From Pseudothioclava sp033100795 (GTDB lineage Bacteria; Pseudomonadota; Alphaproteobacteria; Rhodobacterales; Rhodobacteraceae), in the NCBI RefSeq assembly GCF_033100795.1, contig NZ_JAWLVI010000001.1, positions 868,001-932,000 of the forward strand: a DNA stretch of 64,000 nucleotides, given 5' to 3'. This document shows positions 55,941 through 62,988 of this stretch, one piece after another. How positions within the stretch are numbered: position 1 is the first letter of the stretch; each line of letters starts with the position of its first letter. Made by a program: the position numbers and the translations under genes. The notes below the pieces were generated by a model. The model was not told where the DNA came from. It worked only from the letters and a program-made list of their open reading frames with translations, and searched no databases.

Positions 55941-55968
55941 TATATAGCCTGTGCTATATTTCTTGCAA
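55941..55968 (-). promoter_or_regulatory. mntH promoter with embedded MntR box
   Basis: On the minus strand TTGCAA (55968-55963) and TATATA (55946-55941) are 16 bases apart. The perfect palindrome ATATAGC-CTGT-GCTATAT (55942-55959) covers the -10 and most of the spacer. Its core TAGC-N4-GCTA is the MntR operator core known from enteric bacteria. Confidence 0.82.
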
Positions 55969-56071
55969 CAGGAAAATATAAAACGATAAGGCTTCATAAC
56001 AATCGGCGGGGTAGAAATGAAATTGAGCCAAGGCTATAAAACCTTCCAATGACAACAATAAAGGCCCGCAC

Positions 56072-56491
56072 ATGACGCAGGACAGCCCCTCTCTGGCCGA
56101 AATGGCCGACCGTTTTACCCATGCGCGCGAGGTGCAATCCAAGGCTTTGCTGGAGGATTACGTCGAGATGATCGGCGACCTGATCGCGGAACTGGGCGAA
56201 GCGCGGGTCGCGGACATCGCGGCACGGATGGGGGTTGCGCAGCCGACCGCGACCAAGGCGATCTCGCGGCTCAAGCGCGAAGGGCTGGCGACATCGCGCC
56301 CCTATCGTGGGGTGTTCCTGACCGATGCGGGGGCTGCGCTGGCCGATAAGGTGCGCGCGCGTCACCGCACGGTTGTAGCGCTGTTGATGGCGGTGGGTGT
56401 GCCCGAAGAGGTGGCAGAGCAAGACGCCGAGGGGATCGAACATCATGTCTCGGACCGCTCGCTGGCGGCTTTCGAGAATTTCCTGCGCTAA
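56072..56491 (+). CDS. mntR: Manganese-responsive regulator MntR
   Basis: A 139-residue DtxR/MntR-family protein with a winged helix (ARVADIAARMGVAQPTATKAIS near residue 44-65, LKREGLATSRPYRGVFLTDAG near 68) and a dimerisation/metal domain with EGIEHHVS near 120. There is no SH3-like domain, as in MntR. It is divergent from mntH and would repress it when Mn(II) is plentiful. Confidence 0.92.
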   Translation: MTQDSPSLAEMADRFTHAREVQSKALLEDYVEMIGDLIAELGEARVADIAARMGVAQPTATKAISRLKREGLATSRPYRGVFLTDAGAALADKVRARHRTVVALLMAVGVPEEVAEQDAEGIEHHVSDRSLAAFENFLR

Positions 56492-56498
56492 CCCTATG

Positions 56499-56522
56499 AA
56501 AAGAGGGGGCCAAAGCCCCCTC
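56499..56522 (-). terminator. Terminator between mntR and the 5'-nucleotidase gene
   Basis: GAGGGGGC (56503-56510) pairs with GCCCCCTC (56515-56522) around CAAA. On the minus strand TTTT follows, so it mainly terminates the 5'-nucleotidase transcript, 43 bases past its stop; on the plus strand TTCCC follows, a weaker tail for mntR. Confidence 0.88.
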
Positions 56523-56564
56523 TTCCCTACCCCAACAATTTACTCGGCACGCAACCGTCGGTGA

Positions 56565-58148
56565 TTATTTCACCGTAATGCGACCATCCAGCGCGGGCGT
56601 GTAAGGGCCGACTTTGGCCAGATACTCGGCCGTGACATCGGCCAGATCGGGGCCGTAGTCATAGGCGTTCATGCCCTCGGCATCGAACATCTTATAGCCG
56701 TCGCCGCCTTGACGCACATAGTTGTTCGTCACCACGCCATAGACGGCTTCGGGATCAATCGCGCCCCAGCCATCGCCGGTTTTCACCAGAACGTCGGAAA
56801 TCCGGCTGCCCGCGGGGGCGGCGCTATCAAGCGTGTATTTCAGCCCTGCAACTTGCGTAAAGCGACCTGCGCCTTCCTCAAGCTGGCTGGCCCCGTTCTC
56901 GAGCGCCGCAACGATGGTCGCGCCTTTGGCCTCAAAGGTGGAAAGCGTGTTCTGGAACGGCAGCACCGTCAGCACATCGCCCATCGTCACCTTGCCCGCC
57001 CCGATCGAGGCCCGCAGCCCGCCGCCGTTCTGGATGGCGATCGTCACACCCTGCCCTTTGGCGCGATCCAGCATCGCCTCGGCCACCAGGTTGCCCATCG
57101 CACATTCGCGCGCGCGACAATTGTCGCGAGTGCCGTCGATCTCGGCAGAGGTTTCCGCCACCACCTTGGCGCGGATTTCATCAAGCGGGCCTGCCAGTTC
57201 CTTGATCCGCGCAGCCATCGCCGCATCGGGTGCAACCGACGCATCCAGCAAAATCGTATCGCCCGATGCCTCTTTCAAAGCGCCCGCGTCATCAAAGGTC
57301 AGAACCAGATGGCCCAGATATTTCGAATAGGCATAGGCCGAGACCACCGGCACACCGCCAGACAGCGTCGGATAGGCCATCGCGCCCTCTTCGGTGTTCG
57401 AGAATTTCGTATGCGAGTGCCCACCGACGACCGCATCAATCCCCTTGACCGAGGCCGCCAGATCAAGGTCTTTCACCACGCCCACATGGGTCAGCGCGAC
57501 GATCTTGGTCACGCCAGCGGCCTCTAGGTCCGCCACATCGGCGGCCAGCGCATCGGCCTCATCCTGGAACAGAACCGCCGGTCCGGGCGACGAGGTTTCG
57601 ACCGTATCGGTCGCCAGCGCCGAAACGATGCCGACCTTCTCGCCGCCGACCTCCAGAACCACCGTGTTCGAGACCTTCCCGTTCAGCAGGTTCGACTGCG
57701 ACAGATCAAGGTTGCCCGACACCATCGGAAAGCTGATCTTGTCCAGAAACGCGGCCAGCCCCTCGGGGCCATCGTCGAATTCATGGTTGCCGACCGCCAT
57801 CGCGTCATAGCCGATCGCGGTCATGAACTCTGCCGTGTCAGCGCCTTTATAGGTGGTATAAAACAGCGAGCCCTGAAACTGGTCGCCCGCATCCAGCACG
57901 ATCACATTGCCACCCTCGGCGCGGATCTGGTCGCGCAGCTCGGTCACTTTGGTTGCAACCCGCGCGATACCCCCAAAGCACTTCCCCTCGGCATCGTCTT
58001 CGGCCGAGCAGGTGGAATCGTATTTGTTGATCGGCTCGATCCGGCTGTGCAGATCGTTGGTGTGCAGGATGTGCAGCGTATAGTCGGCCTGAGCGACGCC
58101 AGCGCTCAATGCCAGCACGGCAGCCGAGGCAAGAAAACGAGCAGTCAT
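56565..58148 (-). CDS. Periplasmic 5'-nucleotidase / 2',3'-cyclic phosphodiesterase family
   Basis: A 527-residue protein with a Sec signal (residues 1-21, ending GVAQA-DYT), a calcineurin-like metallophosphatase domain (ILHTNDLHSRIEP near 28, DAGDQFQGS near 86, GNHEFDDG near 118, GGHSHTKF near 241) and a C-terminal 5'-nucleotidase domain (IQNGGGLRASI near 371, the nucleotide-stacking region NNYVRQGGDGYKMF near 475). It would release nucleosides and phosphate in the periplasm. UshA-like, but the exact substrates cannot be told. Monocistronic with its own terminator. Confidence 0.93.
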   Translation of the reverse strand: MTARFLASAAVLALSAGVAQADYTLHILHTNDLHSRIEPINKYDSTCSAEDDAEGKCFGGIARVATKVTELRDQIRAEGGNVIVLDAGDQFQGSLFYTTYKGADTAEFMTAIGYDAMAVGNHEFDDGPEGLAAFLDKISFPMVSGNLDLSQSNLLNGKVSNTVVLEVGGEKVGIVSALATDTVETSSPGPAVLFQDEADALAADVADLEAAGVTKIVALTHVGVVKDLDLAASVKGIDAVVGGHSHTKFSNTEEGAMAYPTLSGGVPVVSAYAYSKYLGHLVLTFDDAGALKEASGDTILLDASVAPDAAMAARIKELAGPLDEIRAKVVAETSAEIDGTRDNCRARECAMGNLVAEAMLDRAKGQGVTIAIQNGGGLRASIGAGKVTMGDVLTVLPFQNTLSTFEAKGATIVAALENGASQLEEGAGRFTQVAGLKYTLDSAAPAGSRISDVLVKTGDGWGAIDPEAVYGVVTNNYVRQGGDGYKMFDAEGMNAYDYGPDLADVTAEYLAKVGPYTPALDGRITVK

Positions 58149-58320
58149 AGGAACCCCCTTAGGTTTTTATCGCACCACTCTGGGGCGAATTTGACCATTC
58201 TGTCAAAAACAGAATTGCGCGATCAGCTAGCAAATGCGCATGACAGGCAGATGACGCGACGGAACCGCGTAATCTTCGCGCGGGATTGACCATTTCGCGG
58301 GCTTGCGCCATTTCTCGGCC

Positions 58321-58659
58321 ATGCTGATTTACAAGATATTCCGCCGCCCCGAATGGGATGCATTCCGCCAAGCGGGCCAGACCGCTGGCGCGCCGGTCGA
58401 TCTGGCCGACGGGTTCGTCCATTTCTCGACCGCGACACAGGCCACGGAGACCGCCGCCAAACATTTCGCAGGCGAAGAGGGGCTGGTCCTTCTGGCTCTG
58501 GACGCCGAGGCGCTTGGCCCCGATCTCAAATGGGAGGTGTCGCGCGGCGGTGCGCTTTTCCCGCATCTTTACCGCCCCCTCGATCTGGCCGATGTGCTGT
58601 GGGATCGCCCCCTGCCCCTTGGCCCGAATGGCCACATTTTCCCGGAGGATTTGTCGTGA
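58321..58659 (+). CDS. DUF952 protein
   Basis: A 112-residue protein starting MLIYKIFRRPEWDAF, with DGFVHFSTATQATETA near residue 31 and WEVSRGGALFPHLYRPL near 71, the DUF952 signature. The function is unknown; its fold is related to RNA 2'-phosphotransferase-like proteins according to some classifications, which I cannot verify here. It is the first gene of a DUF952-pyrD-arsC run and its TGA overlaps the pyrD GTG. Confidence 0.88.
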   Translation: MLIYKIFRRPEWDAFRQAGQTAGAPVDLADGFVHFSTATQATETAAKHFAGEEGLVLLALDAEALGPDLKWEVSRGGALFPHLYRPLDLADVLWDRPLPLGPNGHIFPEDLS

Positions 58660-59714
58660 ACCTGCTTGAACGCGCGGGCCTTGCCGTCACCCATCGCATC
58701 GACGCGGAAGCCGCGCATACGCTGGCGATCAAGGCGCTGAAGACCGGTCTTCTGCCTGCCCCCGGTCCGATTTATTCGGACCGCCTGCGCACGCGGCTGG
58801 CGGGACTGGAGTTGCCCAATCCGGTCGGATTGGCGGCTGGGTTCGACAAGAACGCCGAAGTGGTGCCGCAGCTTATGCGCGCGGGCTTTGGCTTTATCGA
58901 GGTGGGTGCCGCAACGCCGCGCCCGCAGCCCGGCAACCCCAAGCCGCGCCTGTTCCGCCTGCCCGAGGACCGCGCCGCGATCAACCGCTTTGGCTTTAAC
59001 AATCAAGGGATGGAGCCGATCACCGAGCGTCTGGCAGCGCGACCTTCGGGGATTCCGGTCGGCCTGAACCTTGGCGCCAACAAGGACAGCGATGACCGCG
59101 CCGCCGATTTCGCCCGTGTGCTGGCCCACGCTGGCCCGCATGTCGATTTCGCGACCGTCAACGTGTCCTCGCCCAACACCGAAAAGCTGCGTGACCTGCA
59201 AGGCCGCGCGGCGCTTGAAGCGCTCTTGGCGGGCGTGATCGAGACCCGCGCGGGGCTGGCCCGCCCGATCCCCGTATTCCTGAAAATCGCCCCCGATCTG
59301 ACCGCTGAAGAGCTAGCCGAGATCGCCGAGGTCGCGCTGAGCTCGGGCATCGACGGGGTGATTGCGACCAACACCACGCTTTCGCGCGAAGGGCTGGGAT
59401 CGGCGCATCGCGAGGAAAAAGGCGGGCTATCGGGCGCGCCCCTGTTCGAAAAATCGACCCGCGTTCTGGCGCAACTGTCGCACCTGACCGAGGGCAAGCT
59501 GCCGCTGATCGGCGTGGGCGGGATTTCCTGCGCCGCCGACGCCTACGAGAAAATCCGCGCAGGTGCGACCGCCGTGCAGTTTTATACCGCGATGGTCTAT
59601 CAAGGCCTGTCTCTGGGCGCCGAGATCGCACGCGGGCTTGACCGGCTGCTGGAGCGCGACGGGTTCGCCTCGGTGCACGATGCCGTCGGCACGGGGCGTG
59701 ACAAATGGCTTTGA
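58656..59714 (+). CDS. pyrD: Dihydroorotate dehydrogenase (quinone, class 2)
   Basis: A 352-residue class 2 enzyme with an N-terminal membrane-associated helix (LLERAGLAVTHRIDAEAAHT) and the FMN barrel with VGLAAGFDKNAEVVPQLMRAG near residue 58, NVSSPNTEKLR near 168, the catalytic serine in that stretch, ATNTTLSREG near 238 and GVGGISCAADAYEKI near 287. It oxidises dihydroorotate using ubiquinone. The start is GTG at 58656, inside GTGA that overlaps the DUF952 stop, with GGAGG eight bases upstream. Confidence 0.95.
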   Translation: MNLLERAGLAVTHRIDAEAAHTLAIKALKTGLLPAPGPIYSDRLRTRLAGLELPNPVGLAAGFDKNAEVVPQLMRAGFGFIEVGAATPRPQPGNPKPRLFRLPEDRAAINRFGFNNQGMEPITERLAARPSGIPVGLNLGANKDSDDRAADFARVLAHAGPHVDFATVNVSSPNTEKLRDLQGRAALEALLAGVIETRAGLARPIPVFLKIAPDLTAEELAEIAEVALSSGIDGVIATNTTLSREGLGSAHREEKGGLSGAPLFEKSTRVLAQLSHLTEGKLPLIGVGGISCAADAYEKIRAGATAVQFYTAMVYQGLSLGAEIARGLDRLLERDGFASVHDAVGTGRDKWL

Positions 59715-60046
59715 CGATCTGGCATAACCCGCGCTGTTCGAAATCGCGCGCAACGCTGGCGCTTTTGCACGAACGCGGGTTTGATCCGCAGGTGCGGTTT
59801 TATCTGGATGCAGCCCCCAGCCGCGCAGAGTTGCGGGCAGCTTTGGCAAAGCTTGGCGCGCCAGCCGCAACGCTGGTTCGCTGGGGCGAGAAAGACCGCC
59901 CCGAGGCGCTGACAAAAGAGGCGGACGAGGAGGAAATTCTCGACGCGCTCACCGCTAACCCGCGCCTGATCGAGCGGCCCCTTGTGATAACGGAAACCGC
60001 CGCACGCCTTGGCCGCCCGCCAGAGACCGTTCTGGATATTCTTTAA
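59705..60046 (+). CDS. arsC: ArsC-family reductase
   Basis: A 113-residue thioredoxin-fold protein with HNPRCSKSRATLALL near residue 7 (catalytic cysteine C11) and RPLVITETAARLGRPPETVLDIL at the end, in which arginines bind arsenate in ArsC. It is glutaredoxin-linked arsenate reductase-like; no arsB or arsR is near, so it could also be an Spx-like thiol protein. The ATG overlaps the pyrD 3' end by 10 bases, so it is translated with pyrD. Confidence 0.85.
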   Translation: MALTIWHNPRCSKSRATLALLHERGFDPQVRFYLDAAPSRAELRAALAKLGAPAATLVRWGEKDRPEALTKEADEEEILDALTANPRLIERPLVITETAARLGRPPETVLDIL

Positions 60047-60053
60047 CCAAACC

Positions 60054-60088
60054 ACGAAGCGCGGGGGCATCGACCCCCCTTGCTTCGT
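60054..60088. terminator. Long hairpin between convergent arsC and CoA-binding gene
   Basis: ACGAAGC (60054-60060) pairs with GCTTCGT (60082-60088), and GGGGG (60063-60067) with CCCCC (60074-60078), separated by a small internal loop. There is no T run, so it is a stem-loop barrier rather than a classic terminator. Confidence 0.55.
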
Positions 60089-60106
60089 CGGGTCGCTGCG
60101 CGCCCC

Positions 60107-60526
60107 TCAGCCCATAATGCGCGGGTAGTCGATTTTCGGGCAGCGATCCATCACCACGCGTTTTCCCGCGCCCCGAGCCCCTGCTGCGGCAGCGTCGTTA
60201 ATAACGCCAAGCTGCATCCAGATCGTGCGCAGATGTGGCAGCGACGCCAGAGCCTCGGTCACGACCTCGGGGACCATTTCCGAACGGCGGAAAATATCGA
60301 CCATATCAACCTCGATCCCGGCGGGGATGGAGGCTAGATCGGCGTAAACCGCTTCGCCCAGAAACTCTTGCCCCGCCAGCCCCGGATTAACCGGAATGAC
60401 CCGATAGCCCTTGGTATTCAAAAACCTGGCCACCTTATTCGAGGCCCGCTCGGGGTTGTTTGAAAAGCCCACAACGGCAATCGTTCTGGTCGTCTCGAAT
60501 ATCTCGCGCAAGTCCTGATCGGTCAT
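60107..60526 (-). CDS. CoA-binding protein (YccU-type)
   Basis: A 139-residue Rossmann-fold protein with IAVVGFSNNPERASNKVARF near residue 16-35 (nucleotide loop), VIPVNPGLAGQEFLG near 43 and WMQLGVINDAAAAGARGAG near 104, matching the COG1832 CoA-binding family. The role is not known. The ATG at 60526 follows GGAGG. A terminator-like hairpin lies only 31 bases before it, so it is either read through from rlmB or controlled by that hairpin. Confidence 0.88.
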   Translation of the reverse strand: MTDQDLREIFETTRTIAVVGFSNNPERASNKVARFLNTKGYRVIPVNPGLAGQEFLGEAVYADLASIPAGIEVDMVDIFRRSEMVPEVVTEALASLPHLRTIWMQLGVINDAAAAGARGAGKRVVMDRCPKIDYPRIMG

Positions 60527-60556
60527 GGGTATCCTCCGTTTTCGCGCAGAGTTGCG

Positions 60557-60589
60557 AAAAAAAACGCCCGAGCCAAGAGGCCGGGCGTT
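60557..60589 (-). terminator. Strong terminator downstream of rlmB, possible attenuator
   Basis: On the minus strand AACGCCCG (60589-60582) and CGGGCGTT (60570-60563) form an 8-bp stem followed by a run of eight T overlapping the stem base (60564-60557). It lies 137 bases after the rlmB stop and 31 bases before the CoA-binding gene start. Confidence 0.85.
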
Positions 60590-60725
60590 TAAGTCGTGGA
60601 ACGAGGGACAGTGAACATCGGCGCGGGGGTTCCTCAACCGCGCCTCACCATTCAGACATAGGAATGTAAAACCGCAGTTAAACCCCTGCCCCCGTAAAGT
60701 CGCGCGTTCGTGAAAACTGCGCGCG
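60590..60725 (-). other. 136-base region between rlmB stop and its terminator
   Basis: There is no gene. On the minus strand GGCGCGG and CCGCGCC can form a hairpin, and together with the strong terminator this gives a compact, structured 3' end that could be a 3'UTR-derived small RNA. No promoter of its own is convincing. Confidence 0.35.
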
Positions 60726-61508
60726 TCAGCGTGAACTGGCAGCATAAAGCGCCACGGCCGCCGCATTTGACACGTTAAGCGAGCCAAATTCGCCCGCAAA
60801 CGGGATTTTCACCAGATGGTCGCACAGCTCGCGGGTTTTCTCGCGCAGGCCCGGCCCTTCGGCGCCAAGCACCAGCGCGATCGGCGCCATGCCGGACGCC
60901 GACAGACCATCGCGCAGCGTCAGTTTCGCCTCGCCCGCCAGCCCGATAAGTTCATAGCCAAGGGATTTCAGCTCTTCCATCGCTTCGGAGAGGTTACGCA
61001 CACGCAGATAGGGCTGACGCTCAAGCGCGCCGGATGCGGTTTTCGCCAAAGCGCCGGTCTCGGGGGCCGAGTGGCGATGCGGCGCGATCACGGCACGCGC
61101 GCCGAACACCTCGGCCGAGCGCAGAATCGCCCCCACGTTATGGGGATCAGTCACGCGGTCCAGAAGCACAACCAAGGGCGCGCCCGCGCCTTGCACACAG
61201 ACCTCTTCGAGCGAGCCCCAGTTAAGCGGCTTCACCTCAAGCGCCGCGCCCTGGTGCACAGAATCGGGCGCCAACGGCACATGTTTGTCGAACTTGCGCG
61301 GGTCGACGATCTCGGGCTCCAGCCCGCCAGCCGCAATCCCTTCGGCCAGTTTATTCGCCGCGTTTTGCGTCAGAACCAGCCGCAGGCGCTCGCGCGCGGG
61401 GTTCATCAATGCGTCGCGCACTGCGTGCAAGCCGAAAAGCCAGACCGTCTCGGCGGCGGCAGCGCGTTTCTGGCGCTCTTTCTCGATGACCCAGGTCGGC
61501 TTTTTCAT
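60726..61508 (-). CDS. rlmB: TrmH-family 23S rRNA ribose methyltransferase (RlmB)
   Basis: A 260-residue SPOUT methyltransferase with an N-terminal substrate domain (VWLFGLHAVRDALMNPAR near residue 22) and a C-terminal knot with LLDRVTDPHNVGAILRSAEVFG near 114, LVLGAEGPGLR near 210 and SLNVSNAAAVALYAAS near the end. These are motifs 1-3 of RlmB/TrmH enzymes that methylate the 2'-O of G2251 in 23S rRNA. AGGAGA precedes the ATG. It is divergent from tRNA-Tyr. Confidence 0.93.
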   Translation of the reverse strand: MKKPTWVIEKERQKRAAAAETVWLFGLHAVRDALMNPARERLRLVLTQNAANKLAEGIAAGGLEPEIVDPRKFDKHVPLAPDSVHQGAALEVKPLNWGSLEEVCVQGAGAPLVVLLDRVTDPHNVGAILRSAEVFGARAVIAPHRHSAPETGALAKTASGALERQPYLRVRNLSEAMEELKSLGYELIGLAGEAKLTLRDGLSASGMAPIALVLGAEGPGLREKTRELCDHLVKIPFAGEFGSLNVSNAAAVALYAASSR

Positions 61509-61667
61509 AGTTATCTCCTGCAAAATCACCCCTTCCTGCGCTGGCGCGCGCGAAATGGCAAGCCCGAAGCCAAAGCGCAAAATCGGCCCGCGCCGGAATT
61601 TTTCGCCCCAACCGCATTTCGGCCCCTTGACGCCCCCCACCCGCTTGGGTATTCCCCCGCCAGCGTC

Positions 61668-61751
61668 GGGTGACGTGCTGCAAGGTGCGGCAGCGGACTG
61701 TAACTCCGCCGGGGCGACCCACGCCTGGTTCGATTCCAGGGTCACCCACCA
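61668..61751 (+). tRNA. tRNA-Tyr (anticodon GUA)
   Basis: The acceptor GGGTGAC (61668-61674) pairs with GTCACCC (61741-61747), followed by A and an encoded CCA (61749-61751). The anticodon stem GCGGA/TCCGC encloses CTGTAAC with GTA at 61700-61702, and the T arm is CCTGG-TTCGATT-CCAGG. The long variable arm (about 61710-61723) is normal for class II tRNA-Tyr. A terminator follows 31 bases later. Confidence 0.95.
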
Positions 61752-61781
61752 TCTCCCCCTCGGGGAACGGTGAACGCAAAG

Positions 61782-61811
61782 AAAGCCGCCTTTCAGGGCG
61801 GCTTTTCTTTT
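61782..61811 (+). terminator. Terminator after tRNA-Tyr
   Basis: AAAGCCGCC (61782-61790) pairs with GGCGGCTTT (61797-61805) around a 6-base loop, followed by TCTTTT. It closes the tRNA transcript before the glycosyltransferase-like gene. Confidence 0.93.
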
Positions 61812-61903
61812 GACCCGAAGGCCCAGGTTCTTCACTTTTGTCTCAGAGTTTTGTCGCTATACTGCGCCCCGATGATAACGACATGATCCGGGGGCAGTGG
61901 AGC

Positions 61904-62902
61904 ATGGCGCAAAAACAAACACGCGCACAGAATTATAACGTCTTTTGCATCGCGCAGCACGGGCGCCTCGAATACGAGGCGATCCTGTTCGCACTAAGCT
62001 TCCGCGAGGCAAATCCCGATTTCGCGGGTCGCCTGATTATCGCAGAGCCGCAAGGGCCACGGTGGCGGAACGACCCGTCGATCTCTGCCCCCGTGCGTGC
62101 GCTTCTGGAGGGCGCCGGAGCCGAGATCATCCCCTTCGAGAACAAGGTCTTCGGCCAGTCCTACCCCTATGGCAACAAGATCGAGGCGCTGGCGGCCCTG
62201 CCCGATGACGCGCCGTTCGTGTTTTTCGACACGGATACGGTGTTCACCGGCGCGCTGGCCTCGGTGGGGTTCGATTTTGCGCGCCCCGCAGCCTCGATGC
62301 GCCGCGAGGGTAGCTGGCCCGAGCCGCCGCTTTACGGCCCCGGCTATGCGGGCATCTGGAAATGCCTCTATGACCGGTTCGGGCTGGATTTCGACAGCTC
62401 GCTCGACCTGACGCAGCCCGATGAATACTGGGAGCGGTATCTCTATTTCAACGCGGGCTGGTTCTTTGGCGAAAGCCCGCGCGCGTTCGGCAAGCGGTTT
62501 CTGGACTACGCCACCTCGATCAGGAACGACACGCCGGACGAGTTGGCGTGCCAGTCGCTTGACCCGTGGCTTGACCAGATCGCGCTGCCTTTGGTGATCC
62601 ATTCCTTCGGCGGCGGCCGTCCGGGGCCGGAGCTTGCAGGGCTGGATGGCTCTGTAACCTGCCACTATCGCACCTTGCCCCTGATGTATGCGCGCGAAAG
62701 CGATGCGGTGATCGACACGGTCGAGCGTGTGCTTGCGCCCAATCCCATCAAGAAGGTGATGAAGCTCTACGAGCCGGTCAAAAAGCTGGTTTATCAGGGC
62801 AAGGGTCGCAAGGTGCGCGGCATGTTCGACCGCAATGACCTGCCCCGCCGCGAAAAGGTGATCCGCAACACGATCAAGCGCGAAGGGCTGTGGCTGCGCT
62901 AA
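61904..62902 (+). CDS. Glycosyltransferase-like protein of unknown specificity
   Basis: A 332-residue protein with FVFFDTDTVFTGAL near residue 103-116, the DxD motif of metal-dependent GT-A glycosyltransferases, and FNAGWFFGESPRAFGKRFLD near 183. I cannot name a family or acceptor. TATACT at 61858-61863 is a good -10 element, so the start must be downstream; I chose ATG 61904, with GGGGG upstream, over ATG 61883. It stands alone between tRNA-Tyr and metY. A role in surface polysaccharide synthesis is only a guess. Confidence 0.72.
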   Translation: MAQKQTRAQNYNVFCIAQHGRLEYEAILFALSFREANPDFAGRLIIAEPQGPRWRNDPSISAPVRALLEGAGAEIIPFENKVFGQSYPYGNKIEALAALPDDAPFVFFDTDTVFTGALASVGFDFARPAASMRREGSWPEPPLYGPGYAGIWKCLYDRFGLDFDSSLDLTQPDEYWERYLYFNAGWFFGESPRAFGKRFLDYATSIRNDTPDELACQSLDPWLDQIALPLVIHSFGGGRPGPELAGLDGSVTCHYRTLPLMYARESDAVIDTVERVLAPNPIKKVMKLYEPVKKLVYQGKGRKVRGMFDRNDLPRREKVIRNTIKREGLWLR

Positions 62903-62988
62903 GCCATCCATGCAGCGAGACGAATGTGATTGAAGCCCCTTGGGGCCACGGCTAACCTCTGCCCGAATTGACCTTACGGGAGGGCATT

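Noticed and set aside
62903..62988. SAM riboswitch before metY
   Set aside because: The gap is only 86 bases and its small GC hairpins do not match the SAM-II, SAM-V or SAM/SAH layouts that I know.
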